A stretch of 64,000 nt of DNA from JADKAV01 sp963704075 (GTDB taxonomy: Bacteria > Actinomycetota > Actinomycetes > S36-B12 > UBA10799), in contig CAVPGV010000015.1 of assembly GCA_963704075.1 (NCBI GenBank), forward strand, positions 1 to 64,000. Reading direction: 5' to 3'. Shown piece by piece: positions 17,621 to 26,386 of the stretch (positions within the stretch are counted from its first letter, which is position 1; every line of letters starts with the position of its first letter). Position numbers and translations under genes: made by a program. The notes beneath the pieces are model-generated. The model did no database searches and had not been told where the DNA came from. It saw only the letters and a list, made by a program, of their open reading frames with translations.

Positions 17621-18448
17621 TCACTGGGCCAGTGCGGAAACCTCCACGCCCAAGGCGGCGAGCTCCGCCCGGCCGCCATCACGGGCGGTCAAGACCCAGG
17701 GGCCGGTCGAGGTGACCGCGACGGTGTGCTCCCAGTGCGCCGCCAGACCCCCGTCCATGGTGACCACCGTCCAGCCGTCGGGCAGGGTCACGTTGTCGGG
17801 TGCACCAAGGGTGATCATCGGCTCCACCGCAACCACAAGGCCGGGGACGAGTTGCGGACCCTTGCCCGCCGGCCCGAGATTCGGAACGTCCGGCGGCATG
17901 TGCATCTGGGTGCCGATCCCGTGGCCGACGTATTCGCGGACGATGCCGTAGTCGTGCACCGCGCCGCGGACTGTGCGCTCCACCGCTGCGCCGATGTCGG
18001 TCAGCCTGCCACCGGGGCGGGCGTGGGCAAGTCCGTGCCACAGCGCCGAGCGCGTGACGTCGGACAGGTCCTGGGCACCATGGCCCACCTGTCCGACCCC
18101 GACGGTGACGGCCGCGTCCCCGTGCCAGCCATGCAGGATCGCCCCGCAGTCGATGCTGACCAGAACCCCTTCATGCAGCGGCTGATCGTTGGGGATTCCG
18201 TGCACGATCGCATTGTCGACGCTCACGCAGATACTCGCCGGGAACCCGTGGTACCCCAGGAAGGACGGGGTGGCACCAGCCGAGCGGATGACCTCCTCGG
18301 CGATCGCATCGAGCTGCTTGCCGGTGATACCCGGGCGCACCGCGGCCACAACCGCGTCCAGGGCGTCGGCCACCACGAGCCCGGCCTGCCGCATGAGACC
18401 GATCTGCTCGTCGGTCTTCACCTGCAACCTGGTCGGGCGCCGGAACAT
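17621..18448 (-). CDS. map: Methionine aminopeptidase, type I
   Basis: Removes initiator Met after deformylation. 275 residues with the five metal ligands: Asp in VSIDCGAILHGWHGDAAVTV (two), His in EYVGHGIGTQMH, Glu in VVAVEPMITLG and Glu in AAHWEHTVAVT. It starts directly after the adk stop. It is the functional partner of def at 4159. Confidence 0.97.
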   Translation of the reverse strand: MFRRPTRLQVKTDEQIGLMRQAGLVVADALDAVVAAVRPGITGKQLDAIAEEVIRSAGATPSFLGYHGFPASICVSVDNAIVHGIPNDQPLHEGVLVSIDCGAILHGWHGDAAVTVGVGQVGHGAQDLSDVTRSALWHGLAHARPGGRLTDIGAAVERTVRGAVHDYGIVREYVGHGIGTQMHMPPDVPNLGPAGKGPQLVPGLVVAVEPMITLGAPDNVTLPDGWTVVTMDGGLAAHWEHTVAVTSTGPWVLTARDGGRAELAALGVEVSALAQ

Positions 18449-19012
18449 CTACGCACCCAGCGCTGTCAGCAACCTGGCGGTGACCTCGTCCATGGAACCC
18501 ATGCCGTCGACCTTCACCAACAGGCCACGTTCGGAGTACACGCGCACCAGCGGCTCGGTCTGCTCGGCGTAGACGTCCATGCGCCGCCGGATGACCTCTT
18601 CGGTGTCGTCCGCGCGTCCCTGCTCCTGGGCACGGTTCAGCAAGCGCGCGACGACCTCGTCGGTGTTCGCGGTGATCTCCACGACCTTGTCCAGCGGCGT
18701 TCCCAGGCCGGCCAGGATGGTGTCCAGTTCTCCCACCTGGGCCAGGGTCCGTGGGTATCCGTCGAGGATGAAGCCCGCGGCGGCATCCGATTCGGCCAGC
18801 CGGCTGGCCACCATGGAGTTCGTCACTTCGTCAGGAACGTACTCCCCAGCCTCCATGTACCGCTTGGCCTCGAGCCCCAACGGGGTCCCGTCGGCCAGGT
18901 TGGCCCGGAAGATCTCACCGGTGGAGATGTGCGGCACCTGCAGTTTGTCGGCGACCTTGACGGCCTGGGTGCCTTTGCCGGCGCCGGGCGGTCCCATCAG
19001 AACAATGCGCAT
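18449..19012 (-). CDS. adk: Adenylate kinase
   Basis: Interconverts AMP, ADP and ATP. 187 residues with the P-loop MGPPGAGKGTQA, the AMP site PHISTGEIFR and the lid-region FILDGYPRTLAQ. The short lid lacks zinc-binding Cys. Its ATG shares one base with the secY stop (TAATG), so the two are coupled. Confidence 0.97.
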   Translation of the reverse strand: MRIVLMGPPGAGKGTQAVKVADKLQVPHISTGEIFRANLADGTPLGLEAKRYMEAGEYVPDEVTNSMVASRLAESDAAAGFILDGYPRTLAQVGELDTILAGLGTPLDKVVEITANTDEVVARLLNRAQEQGRADDTEEVIRRRMDVYAEQTEPLVRVYSERGLLVKVDGMGSMDEVTARLLTALGA

Positions 19013-20310
19013 TATCGCAAGAACCCTTCGTAGCTTCGCTGCTGCAGTTGTGCCTCGATCTGTTTCACCGTATCGAGTCCGACACCCACCATGATCAGCA
19101 ACGATGTACCACCGAAGATGAAGCTCTGCCCCACACCCAGCGCCCCGAAGGCATACAAGGGGATGACCGCGACAACCGCCAGGTAGATCGAGCCGGGGAA
19201 GGTCAGGCGGCTCAGGACATAAGCGAGGTACTGCTCAGTGGGCTTGCCCGCCCGGATCCCCGGAATGAAGCCGCCGTACTTCTTCATGTTGTCGCTGACT
19301 TCGACCGGGTTGAACGTGATCGAGACGTAGAAGTACGCGAAGAAAATGATCATCGAGACGTAGAACAGGATGTACAGCGGCTCCGTGCCGTTCGACAGAT
19401 TCCGCTGGATCCACAGACCCCATCCCGAGCCCGTGTTGCCACTGACCGTGGCCAACAACTGCGGGATGTACAGCAACGACGAGGCGAAGATGACCGGGAT
19501 AACACCGGCCATGTTGACCTTCAGAGGGATGTAGGTCGAGGCCCCGCCCATGAGCTTGGACCCGACCATCTTCTTGGCGTACTGCACCGGGATCCGGCGC
19601 TGTGCCTGCTCGACGTAGACGACCGCGCCGATGATCACCACACCTACGGCCAGCGTGAGCGTCAGCATGAAGGCACCGCGGGTGACGTAGATCGAGTAGA
19701 ACTGCCCCGGCATGCCGGCGATGATCGAGACGAAGATCAGCAGGGACATACCGTTGCCGACCCCGCGGTCGGTGATCAGCTCTCCGAACCACATCAACAT
19801 CGCGGCACCGGCGGTCATGACCAGCACCATCGTGATGATCAACGGGATCGACTGGTTCGGGATGAGGTTCTCGTTGCAGCCCTGGAACAACTGCCCGGGC
19901 GAGCGGGCCAGCGAGATGAAGGCCGTGGCCTGGAGTACGGACAGCCCGATCGTGAGGTACCGGGTGTACTGCGTCATCTTGGCCTGGCCGGACTGGCCCT
20001 CCTTCCGGAGGGCCTCCAGCCGGGGGATGACCACGGTGAGCAACTGGATGATGATGCTCGCCGTGATATAGGGCATGATGCCCAGCGCGAAGACGCTCAA
20101 TTGCAGCAACGCACCGCCGCTGAACAGGTTGATCAGGCCGTACAAGTTGTTGCCTTCGACCAGGGTCAGACAGGTCTGGATCGCGGTGTAGTCCACCCCA
20201 GGGGTGGGAATGATCGCGCCGACGCGGTAAATCGCGATGAGACCCAGCGTGAACAGGATCTTGTTGCGCAGGTCCGGCGTTCGGAACGCTGCAGCGAATT
20301 GCGATAGCAA
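19012..20310 (-). CDS. secY: Protein translocase subunit SecY
   Basis: 432 residues and ten membrane segments forming the Sec channel. Conserved FAAAFRTPDLRNKILFTLG at the N-terminus, a plug region in the first periplasmic loop, and the cytoplasmic loop QAQRRIPVQYAKK. The start is TTG at 20310, chosen because GAGGAGG lies four bases upstream and the product then begins MLSQF as in relatives. In most bacteria it follows rplO directly; here an oxidase gene and a terminator lie between. Confidence 0.97.
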   Translation of the reverse strand: MLSQFAAAFRTPDLRNKILFTLGLIAIYRVGAIIPTPGVDYTAIQTCLTLVEGNNLYGLINLFSGGALLQLSVFALGIMPYITASIIIQLLTVVIPRLEALRKEGQSGQAKMTQYTRYLTIGLSVLQATAFISLARSPGQLFQGCNENLIPNQSIPLIITMVLVMTAGAAMLMWFGELITDRGVGNGMSLLIFVSIIAGMPGQFYSIYVTRGAFMLTLTLAVGVVIIGAVVYVEQAQRRIPVQYAKKMVGSKLMGGASTYIPLKVNMAGVIPVIFASSLLYIPQLLATVSGNTGSGWGLWIQRNLSNGTEPLYILFYVSMIIFFAYFYVSITFNPVEVSDNMKKYGGFIPGIRAGKPTEQYLAYVLSRLTFPGSIYLAVVAVIPLYAFGALGVGQSFIFGGTSLLIMVGVGLDTVKQIEAQLQQRSYEGFLR

Positions 20311-20420
20311 AGATCCTCCTCGCGCGCCGACAGCGCGCACACGAACTTGTCCGGTACTGCCCTGAGGGTAGCAAGGCTGGCCGACGTTGTGTGGTGGTCG
20401 GTGGCTCGCCGCTCACGGGA

Positions 20421-21728
20421 TCATCGAGTGAGGTAGGCGGATTCCACTACTGTCTGCGCCTGCCGCACCAAAGCGACGTCGTCACCGGGGCGGCTCCACG
20501 CCGACGTTCCCCCGCAGAAGCCGAAGATGACCGGTGCGCCCACGAGCCCCGCCAGGTTGTACCACTCCGACCAGCGCAGTCCCGGCGCGTTGAGCACACC
20601 CAGGATCTGGCGATCGGGCCACCACTGCTTCTGATAGCGCAGAAATACCTTCTCCAGGTTCCCGGTCGTCAGCCCGTCGAGGTACGCGCGCAACCAGCCG
20701 GGCCAGGGCAGCGCGGGCCGGTTCTGCTGCAACACCGCCAAGGGCACGGCGACGATCGCGGCGTCGGCCACTACGTCACCCACGCGGACACCTTCTTGGA
20801 CGACGATGCGCTCGACGGGGGTGTTGAGCCGGACGTCCAGGTCCCGGGCCAAGTATTCCGGCACGCGACTGAATCCGCCCTGGACCAGTGCATCCCCACC
20901 GCGGTACGCCTTGCCCTCCCACAATGCCTGGGCACCGAGCTGCGCGGGTGGTAGCCCGAACTCAAGATCGAACTCGCTGTGCTGAGCGAGTCGGCTCTGG
21001 GCAGTGTCGGCAGTCCAGCCACGTAGGGCCAGTGCCTTTTCGGAGGTGCGCTTCTTGGGTGGCTTGCTGTTCCCGATCGCCACCATCGCCCGCCATAGTT
21101 GCGTTTCGGCGGAATCCACACCCGTTGCCCGTTTCCCCGTGGGGTAGTCGCGCACCATCGTGTCGTCGTAGTCAGAGGCCACCAAGGTCAGCCCAGCGCT
21201 TCGAACGACGGAAACCATCGGGTTACCCGTCACTGCGTGTATCCACGCGGCCCCTTCTTCGGCCGGCACACCCATCGAGTGGTCGGTGTGCACACGGCCG
21301 CCGACCCGATCCCGAGCCTCCAACACCGTTACGGTTCTTCCCGCCTCTCGCAGCACCCCTGCGGCGCGCAGACCCGCCAGCCCGGCTCCCACCACGACAA
21401 CCGACTGCGCCTGTGGAACCCTGGCGAGCAGTCGATTGGCCGCTCGTTGGCCCGACATGTACGCCCCGTGCACCGTGGCCGGATAGTCCATCGCGGTGTA
21501 CTCGCCGGCCAGGACGATGCGACCCTCGATGACCGCCTTGCCGAGTTCCTCGCGCACCCAGTACGGCGTGCCCGGCGGCAGTGCCGAGTACGAGCCTTGC
21601 GCCCACTGGTCAGTGTCCCAACGGGTCACGACGCTGGCCGGCAGTTTCGATGGCTTCGCACCACTCGCCCCACACGCCGACAGCACAGCGACTCCGGCCC
21701 CGAGCTTGATGAGGTCGCGACGCCGCAT
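20421..21728 (-). CDS. FAD-dependent amine oxidase-like lipoprotein, domain order permuted
   Basis: 435 residues. Residues 1-20 are a Tat-type lipoprotein signal (RRRDLIKLG, lipobox LSAC with Cys19). Residues 34-100 (VTRWDTDQWAQGSYSALPPG, then LAGEYTAMDYPATVHGAYMS and GQRAANRL) match the segment that in flavin amine oxidases forms the very C-terminus and closes the FAD site. Only then comes the dinucleotide fold (VVVGAGLAGLRAAGVL, residues 111-126, and VLEARDRVGGRVHT, 135-148) that normally begins the protein. The chain ends at FCGGTSAWSRPGDD..., just where the moved segment usually follows. This looks like a circular permutation. The frame is intact. The gene lies inside the spc operon, between rplO and secY. 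Substrate unknown. Confidence 0.85.
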   Translation of the reverse strand: MRRRDLIKLGAGVAVLSACGASGAKPSKLPASVVTRWDTDQWAQGSYSALPPGTPYWVREELGKAVIEGRIVLAGEYTAMDYPATVHGAYMSGQRAANRLLARVPQAQSVVVVGAGLAGLRAAGVLREAGRTVTVLEARDRVGGRVHTDHSMGVPAEEGAAWIHAVTGNPMVSVVRSAGLTLVASDYDDTMVRDYPTGKRATGVDSAETQLWRAMVAIGNSKPPKKRTSEKALALRGWTADTAQSRLAQHSEFDLEFGLPPAQLGAQALWEGKAYRGGDALVQGGFSRVPEYLARDLDVRLNTPVERIVVQEGVRVGDVVADAAIVAVPLAVLQQNRPALPWPGWLRAYLDGLTTGNLEKVFLRYQKQWWPDRQILGVLNAPGLRWSEWYNLAGLVGAPVIFGFCGGTSAWSRPGDDVALVRQAQTVVESAYLTR

Positions 21729-21828
21729 GCGGCTCAGGGTACGCGGCGCCGACGGCGCATCAGATGTTGATGCGAGCGGGTTGTTCCGGCGCGGTTGCAA
21801 GGGCTGCGGGACTCCGCGACTGCCTGAG

Positions 21829-21945
21829 CAGCCGTTGGAGTTATGCACGGCAGTTGGACACAAGCACAGCCGTTGGAGAAATGAGGCCCGCGCATATCTC
21901 CCGGATGTACCGATCTCCAACGCCTGTACGTAACTCCAACGGCTA
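21829..21945. repeat. Cluster of CAGCCGTTGGAG-type short repeats
   Basis: CAGCCGTTGGAG occurs at 21829 and 21867, a variant GGCAGTTGGACA near 21849, and reverse-complement copies CTCCAACG at 21914 and CTCCAACGGCT at 21934. The same motif family fills 37002-37165. It is intergenic, upstream of the permuted oxidase gene. No coding signal was seen. Confidence 0.7.
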
Positions 21946-21973
21946 CCGGGGTAGCGGCCTCGTGCATGAACGT

Positions 21974-22009
21974 ACGAAAGGGGCGCCAGTCTCCCGACGC
22001 CCCTTTCGT
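21974..22009 (-). terminator. Hairpin terminator after rplO
   Basis: Perfect 12-bp arms ACGAAAGGGGCG / CGCCCCTTTCGT with a 12-nt loop, starting ten bases beyond the rplO stop. It would end the S10-spc transcript before the oxidase gene, so secY should have its own promoter. Confidence 0.85.
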
Positions 22010-22018
22010 GTAGAACTC

Positions 22019-22462
22019 CTAAACGGTCGTCACCGAGCCGCCGGCAGCCTCGATCTTGGTCTTGGCCGTCGCAGAAGCGGCGTCGACCGTCACCTGCACT
22101 GCCACCGAGATGTCGCCGTTGCCGAGCACCTTGACCGGCTGGTTCTTGCGAACCGCGCCCTTGGTCACGAGGTCCTCGACGGTCACGGCGCCGCCCTCGG
22201 GGAACAACTTCTCGATCTGGGCGAGGTTGACGACCTGGAAGGTCACCTTGTTCGGCGGTTTGAAGCCCTTCAGTTTCGGCAGCCGCATGTGCAGTGGAGT
22301 CTGGCCACCCTCGAAGGCGGCCGACACCTGTCCACGAGCGTGCGAACCCTTGGTTCCACGGCCGGCGGTCTTACCCTTCGAACCACCTTCACCGCGGCCC
22401 TTGCGCGTCTTCGCGGTCTTCGACCCGGGGGCCGGCCGCAGGTGATGCACCTTGAGCGTCAT
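22019..22462 (-). CDS. rplO: 50S ribosomal protein L15
   Basis: 147 residues: LKVHHLRPAPGSKTAKTRKG, then the Gly-rich arm GEGGSKGKTAGRGTKGSHA and VNLAQIEKLFPEGGAVTVED. A late-assembly 50S protein. Last ribosomal gene before the terminator. Confidence 0.98.
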   Translation of the reverse strand: MTLKVHHLRPAPGSKTAKTRKGRGEGGSKGKTAGRGTKGSHARGQVSAAFEGGQTPLHMRLPKLKGFKPPNKVTFQVVNLAQIEKLFPEGGAVTVEDLVTKGAVRKNQPVKVLGNGDISVAVQVTVDAASATAKTKIEAAGGSVTTV

Positions 22463-22463
22463 G

Positions 22464-22646
22464 TCAGTCTTCCTCCTCGACCGTCACCAGGTGGATGACG
22501 GTGTTGACCATACCCCGAAGCTCGGGGCGGTCTTCGATCTCAACGGTCTGGCCGATCTTGCGCAGGCCCAACGAGCGCAGAGTGGCCCGCTGCGACTCGG
22601 TGCCACCGATCGGGGAACGGGTCTGGGTCACCTTCAGCTTTGCCAT
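22464..22646 (-). CDS. rpmD: 50S ribosomal protein L30
   Basis: 60 residues: KLKVTQTRSPIGGTESQRAT, LRSLGLRKIGQTVEIED, ending VTVEEED. Its ATG overlaps the rpsE stop (ATGA). A small 50S protein present in most but not all bacteria. Confidence 0.97.
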   Translation of the reverse strand: MAKLKVTQTRSPIGGTESQRATLRSLGLRKIGQTVEIEDRPELRGMVNTVIHLVTVEEED

Positions 22647-23221
22647 CAGGACCCCGTCCCTGCCGCCTGCGCGCGCAGCAGCGCGGCCGGGGCGACGTCT
22701 TCCAGAGGCAGGCCACGGCGGGCCGCCACCTGCTCGGGACGCTCGAGTTCGCGCAGCGCGGTGACGGTGGCGCGCACGATGTTCAGCGCGTTGTCCGACC
22801 CCAGCGACTTGCTCAGTACGTCGTGCACACCGGCGCACTCCAGCACGGCCCGCACCGGGCCGCCGGCGATCACACCGGTACCCGGAGAAGCGGGACGCAG
22901 CAGCACCACACCGGCGCTGTCCTCACCCATCACGGGGTGCGGGATGGTGCCCTGGATGCGGGGAACCTTGAAGAAGTTCTTCTTGGCCTCCTCGACACCC
23001 TTGGCGATGGCCGCGGGCACCTCCTTGGCCTTGCCGTAGCCGACGCCCACCATGCCGTCGCCGTCGCCGACAACGACCAGCGCGGTGAAGCTGAAGCGCC
23101 GGCCACCCTTGACGACCTTCGCGACGCGGTTGATGTTCACGACCCGCTCGAGGTACTGGGACTTCTCCTGGCCGCGGCCGCCATCACGGCGGTCCCGGCC
23201 GGAACGATTCTGATTCGACAT
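22646..23221 (-). CDS. rpsE: 30S ribosomal protein S5
   Basis: 191 residues. A basic N-terminal arm, then LERVVNINRVAKVVKGGRRF, VVGDGDGMVGVGYGKAKEVP and GVHDVLSKSLGSDNALNIVR. Takes part in decoding fidelity. Spacing to rplR is eight bases. Confidence 0.98.
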   Translation of the reverse strand: MSNQNRSGRDRRDGGRGQEKSQYLERVVNINRVAKVVKGGRRFSFTALVVVGDGDGMVGVGYGKAKEVPAAIAKGVEEAKKNFFKVPRIQGTIPHPVMGEDSAGVVLLRPASPGTGVIAGGPVRAVLECAGVHDVLSKSLGSDNALNIVRATVTALRELERPEQVAARRGLPLEDVAPAALLRAQAAGTGS

Positions 23222-23229
23222 CTTCTCTC

Positions 23230-23610
23230 CTAGAACTCGAGGCCGGCTTCGCGGGCGCCGTCAGCAACCGCGGCGACTCGACCGTGGTAGCGGTAGCCAC
23301 CCCTGTCGAAGACGACCGCGGAAACGCCGGCGGCCTTGGCGCGCTCACCGAGCAACTGACCCACGGAGTTCGCCTTGGCGGTCTTGTCGCCGTCGCCAGC
23401 GCGCAGGTCGGCTTCCATGGTCGAAGCCGACGCCAGGGTCGTGCCCGTGGTGTCGTCGACGATCTGCGCCTCGATGTGCCGGGTGGAACGGAACACCACG
23501 AGGCGCGGGCGCTGGGGCGTACCGGTGACCTTCTTGCGTACCCGGGAGTGCCGGCGGCTGCGGGACACCGATCGCTTGGAACCGGATCCCAACTTGGTTA
23601 CAACGCTCAT
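23230..23610 (-). CDS. rplR: 50S ribosomal protein L18
   Basis: 126 residues: SRRHSRVRKKVTGTPQRPRL, VFRSTRHIEAQIVDDTTGTT and VVFDRGGYRYHGRVAAVADG. Binds 5S rRNA. The ATG at 23610 shares a base with the rplF stop (TGATG); a GTG one codon earlier would also work. Confidence 0.97.
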   Translation of the reverse strand: MSVVTKLGSGSKRSVSRSRRHSRVRKKVTGTPQRPRLVVFRSTRHIEAQIVDDTTGTTLASASTMEADLRAGDGDKTAKANSVGQLLGERAKAAGVSAVVFDRGGYRYHGRVAAVADGAREAGLEF

Positions 23611-24146
23611 CACTTACCTGCCTTTCCGGCCTTGCGACGGATCTGCTCGCCGGAGTACCGGATGCCCTTGGCCTTGTACGGATCGGGCTTGCGCAGTTTG
23701 CGGATGTTCGCAGCCACCTCGCCCACCAGCTGTTTGTCGGTGCCGGACACGGTGAACTTCGTCGGACCCTCCACGGCGAAGGTGATGCCTTCGGGGGCGT
23801 CGACCTGCACCGGGTGGCTGAAGCCCAGCGAGAACTCCAGGCCCTGGCCCTTTGGCACCACACGGTATCCGGTACCGGAGATCTCCAGGGTCTTGCTGTA
23901 GCCCTCGGTCACGCCTATCACCATGTTGGCGATCAGAGTGCGGCTCAAACCGTGCAGCGACTTGCTGAGGCGCTCATCGTCGGGTCGGGTGACCTCGATG
24001 ACGCCGTCACTCTGTGCCACCTTGATCGGCTCTGCGACGACGTGGCTCAACGTGCCCTTGGGGCCCTTGACGGTGACCGTCTGGCCGTCCAGTTCGACGG
24101 TGACGCCGCCGGGGACGGGGACGGGGTTCTTTCCAATACGTGACAT
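23610..24146 (-). CDS. rplF: 50S ribosomal protein L6
   Basis: 178 residues: SRIGKNPVPVPGGVTVELDG, the hinge LHGLSRTLIANMVIGVTEGY and the C-terminal signature RKPDPYKAKGIRYSGEQIRR. Located near the factor-binding site of 50S. Confidence 0.98.
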   Translation of the reverse strand: MSRIGKNPVPVPGGVTVELDGQTVTVKGPKGTLSHVVAEPIKVAQSDGVIEVTRPDDERLSKSLHGLSRTLIANMVIGVTEGYSKTLEISGTGYRVVPKGQGLEFSLGFSHPVQVDAPEGITFAVEGPTKFTVSGTDKQLVGEVAANIRKLRKPDPYKAKGIRYSGEQIRRKAGKAGK

Positions 24147-24155
24147 GTCGATCCC

Positions 24156-24554
24156 TTACCAGACGTAGGCGAGGACTTCCCCACCCACGCCCTTCTTCTC
24201 GGCCTGCCGGTCGGTCAGCAGACCCGACGACGTGGAGATGATCGCGATGCCCAGCCCGCCGAGCACCCGGGGCATGGCGCCGCGCTTGGCGTACACGCGC
24301 AGTCCGGGCTTACTCACGCGGCGCACTCCGGAGATGGAGCGTTCGCGGTTGGGGCCGTACTTCAGGTCCACGATCAGAGTCCTGCCGACGGATGCATCCT
24401 CAGTGCGCACGCCGGCGACGTAGCCCTCGGACTGCAGGATCGTGGCGATCCCCTCTTTGATCTTCGAGTGTGGCATCGCCACCTCGTCATGGTGGGCCGC
24501 GCTGGCGTTGCGCACGCGCGTCAACATGTCAGCGATCGGGTCGGTCATGCTCAT
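24156..24554 (-). CDS. rpsH: 30S ribosomal protein S8
   Basis: 132 residues: TDPIADMLTRVRNASAAHHD at the start and the signature MPRVLGGLGIAIISTSSGLL. Central-domain 16S binder and, in other bacteria, translational repressor of the spc operon. Confidence 0.98.
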   Translation of the reverse strand: MSMTDPIADMLTRVRNASAAHHDEVAMPHSKIKEGIATILQSEGYVAGVRTEDASVGRTLIVDLKYGPNRERSISGVRRVSKPGLRVYAKRGAMPRVLGGLGIAIISTSSGLLTDRQAEKKGVGGEVLAYVW

Positions 24555-24612
24555 GGGGTTCTACTTTCTCGCCGTGGTTTCCGCGCAGGACCTTCGGCGG
24601 TGGGGGTCTGGT

Positions 24613-24798
24613 TTACCAACTGCTCTTGGTGACGCCGGGCAGTTCGCCGCGGTGGGCCATCTCGCGCAGGCAGATCCGGCACAGGCCGAACTTGCGGTAC
24701 ACCGAGTGGGGCCGTCCGCAACGGCTGCACCGGGTGTAGGCGCGCACCTTGAACTTCGGCTTCTTGTTGGACTTCTCGATCAATGCCTTCTTGGCCAT
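24613..24798 (-). CDS. rpsN: 30S ribosomal protein S14, zinc type
   Basis: 61 residues. Two Cys pairs (RCSRCGRPH and LCRICLREM) form the zinc ribbon of the short S14 form. It ends GELPGVTKSSW. The zinc form in the spc operon is usual for actinobacteria, some of which also have a zinc-free paralogue elsewhere. Confidence 0.98.
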   Translation of the reverse strand: MAKKALIEKSNKKPKFKVRAYTRCSRCGRPHSVYRKFGLCRICLREMAHRGELPGVTKSSW

Positions 24799-24799
24799 G

Positions 24800-25369
24800 T
24801 CAGTTCTCCTTGAACGGCATGCCGAGCAGCGTGAGCAGCGCGCGGCCGCCCTCGTCGTCGACCGCACTGGTCACGATGGTCACGTCCATTCCACGGGCGC
24901 GGTCCACCTTGTCGGGGTCGACCTCCGGGAACATGACCTGCTCGGTCAGCCCGAAGGTGTAGTTGCCGCGGCCGTCGAACTGTCGTGGCGACAGCCCGCG
25001 GAAGTCGCGGATACGGGGCAGCGCGACCGACATCAGCCGGTCGAGGAACTCCCACATCCGGTCCCCGCGCAGCGTGGTGTGGGCGCCGATGGGCTGACCT
25101 TCGCGCAGTTTGAACTGCGCGATGGACTTGCGGGCCCGGGTCACCTGCGGCTTCTGGCCGGTGATGGTGGCCAGGTCGCGCACTGCGCCGTCGATCAGCT
25201 TGCTGTCGCGAGCGGCCTCCCCCACACCCATGTTCACGACGACCTTGACGACGCCGGGAACCTGCATGACGTTGTCGAGGCCGAGTTGCTCCTTGAGCGT
25301 GTCCCGGATCTCGTCGTTGTAACGCTGCTTGAGGCGCGGCTGCGTGCCGGCCGTTTGTGTCTGCGTCAT
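24800..25369 (-). CDS. rplE: 50S ribosomal protein L5
   Basis: 189 residues: NVMQVPGVVKVVVNMGVGEA, then ITGQKPQVTRARKSIAQFKL and RDFRGLSPRQFDGRGNYTFG. Binds 5S rRNA and the P-site tRNA. Its start overlaps the rplX stop by four bases. Confidence 0.98.
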   Translation of the reverse strand: MTQTQTAGTQPRLKQRYNDEIRDTLKEQLGLDNVMQVPGVVKVVVNMGVGEAARDSKLIDGAVRDLATITGQKPQVTRARKSIAQFKLREGQPIGAHTTLRGDRMWEFLDRLMSVALPRIRDFRGLSPRQFDGRGNYTFGLTEQVMFPEVDPDKVDRARGMDVTIVTSAVDDEGGRALLTLLGMPFKEN

Positions 25370-25728
25370 TCGATGTCCTTACCTGTCCGGCGGGCGACTC
25401 GCACCCGCCGTGTTCCTTCGTAGGTCGTACCGTCGGCGCGCCGCTTCTCGACGCCGTCACGACGGGAGCCGACCTTCGTGGCCTTGCCCTCGTCGTCGAC
25501 GACCATCACGTTCGAGATGTGGATCGGGGCCTCGGTGTGGATCAGGCCACCGGTCTTCGCGCCCCGGTCGCCCTGGCCGACCTTGGTGTGCTTGACGACC
25601 CGGTTCACACCTTCCACAATCACCCGCTGGGTGTCGGGGTCGACGATCAGAACGCGACCGGTCATGCCTTTGTCCTTGCCGGAGATCACCTGCACGGTGT
25701 CGCCCTTGCGGACCTTCACGCCTGTCAT
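25366..25728 (-). CDS. rplX: 50S ribosomal protein L24
   Basis: 120 residues with a KOW motif (VRKGDTVQVISGKDKGMTGR) and VEGVNRVVKHTKVGQGDRGA. Starts 50S assembly. ATG at 25728 overlaps the rplN stop; a GTG one codon earlier is an alternative. Confidence 0.97.
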   Translation of the reverse strand: MTGVKVRKGDTVQVISGKDKGMTGRVLIVDPDTQRVIVEGVNRVVKHTKVGQGDRGAKTGGLIHTEAPIHISNVMVVDDEGKATKVGSRRDGVEKRRADGTTYEGTRRVRVARRTGKDIE

Positions 25729-26096
25729 CACAACACCTCCGGTGCCAGCGAGATGATCTTCATGAAGCGCTTGTCGCGCAACTCGCGACCGACCGGGCCG
25801 AAGATGCGGGTCCCGCGCGGCTCACCGTCGGCCTTGAGGATCACCGCGGCGTTCTCGTCGAACCTGATGTACGAGCCATCCGGGCGACGCTTCTGCTTCG
25901 TGGTCCGCACGATGACGGCCTTGACGACCTCGCCCTTCTTGGTCGCCCCGCCGGGGATCGCGTCCTTGACGGTGGCCACGATGACGTCACCGATGCCGGC
26001 GTAGCGGCGACCGGAGCCACCGAGCACGCGGATGCACAACAGCTCCTTCGCGCCGGTGTTGTCCGCGACCCGGACCCTGGATTCCTGCTGGATCAT
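25728..26096 (-). CDS. rplN: 50S ribosomal protein L14
   Basis: 122 residues: MIQQESRVRVADNTGAKELL, GIGDVIVATVKDAIPGG and GTRIFGPVGRELRDKRFMKI. Length is exactly that of the family. Two bases after rpsQ. Confidence 0.98.
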   Translation of the reverse strand: MIQQESRVRVADNTGAKELLCIRVLGGSGRRYAGIGDVIVATVKDAIPGGATKKGEVVKAVIVRTTKQKRRPDGSYIRFDENAAVILKADGEPRGTRIFGPVGRELRDKRFMKIISLAPEVL

Positions 26097-26098
26097 GG

Positions 26099-26386
26099 TT
26101 ACTTCGCCTTCTCGAGGACCTTCACGACCCGCCACCGCTTGGTGGCAGAGATCGGACGGGTCTCCATGAGTTCGACCCGGTCGCCCACGCCGCACTCGTT
26201 GTTCTCGTCATGTGCCTTCAGCCGGCTCGTGCGACGCACGACCTTGCCGTACAGCGGGTGCTTGAACCGGTCCTCGACGGCGACCACGACGGTCTTGTCC
26301 ATCTTGTCGCTGACGACCAGGCCCTGGAGGACCTTGCGGAACCCGCGCGACTGCACGGCGTCCTCTGGGACTACTTGCTCACTCAT
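26099..26386 (-). CDS. rpsQ: 30S ribosomal protein S17
   Basis: 95 residues with an OB fold: RKVLQGLVVSDKMDKTVVVA, KHPLYGKVVRRTSRLKAHDE and ETRPISATKRWRVVKVLEKA. A short N-terminal extension is normal here. The start overlaps rpmC by four bases. Confidence 0.98.
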   Translation of the reverse strand: MSEQVVPEDAVQSRGFRKVLQGLVVSDKMDKTVVVAVEDRFKHPLYGKVVRRTSRLKAHDENNECGVGDRVELMETRPISATKRWRVVKVLEKAK

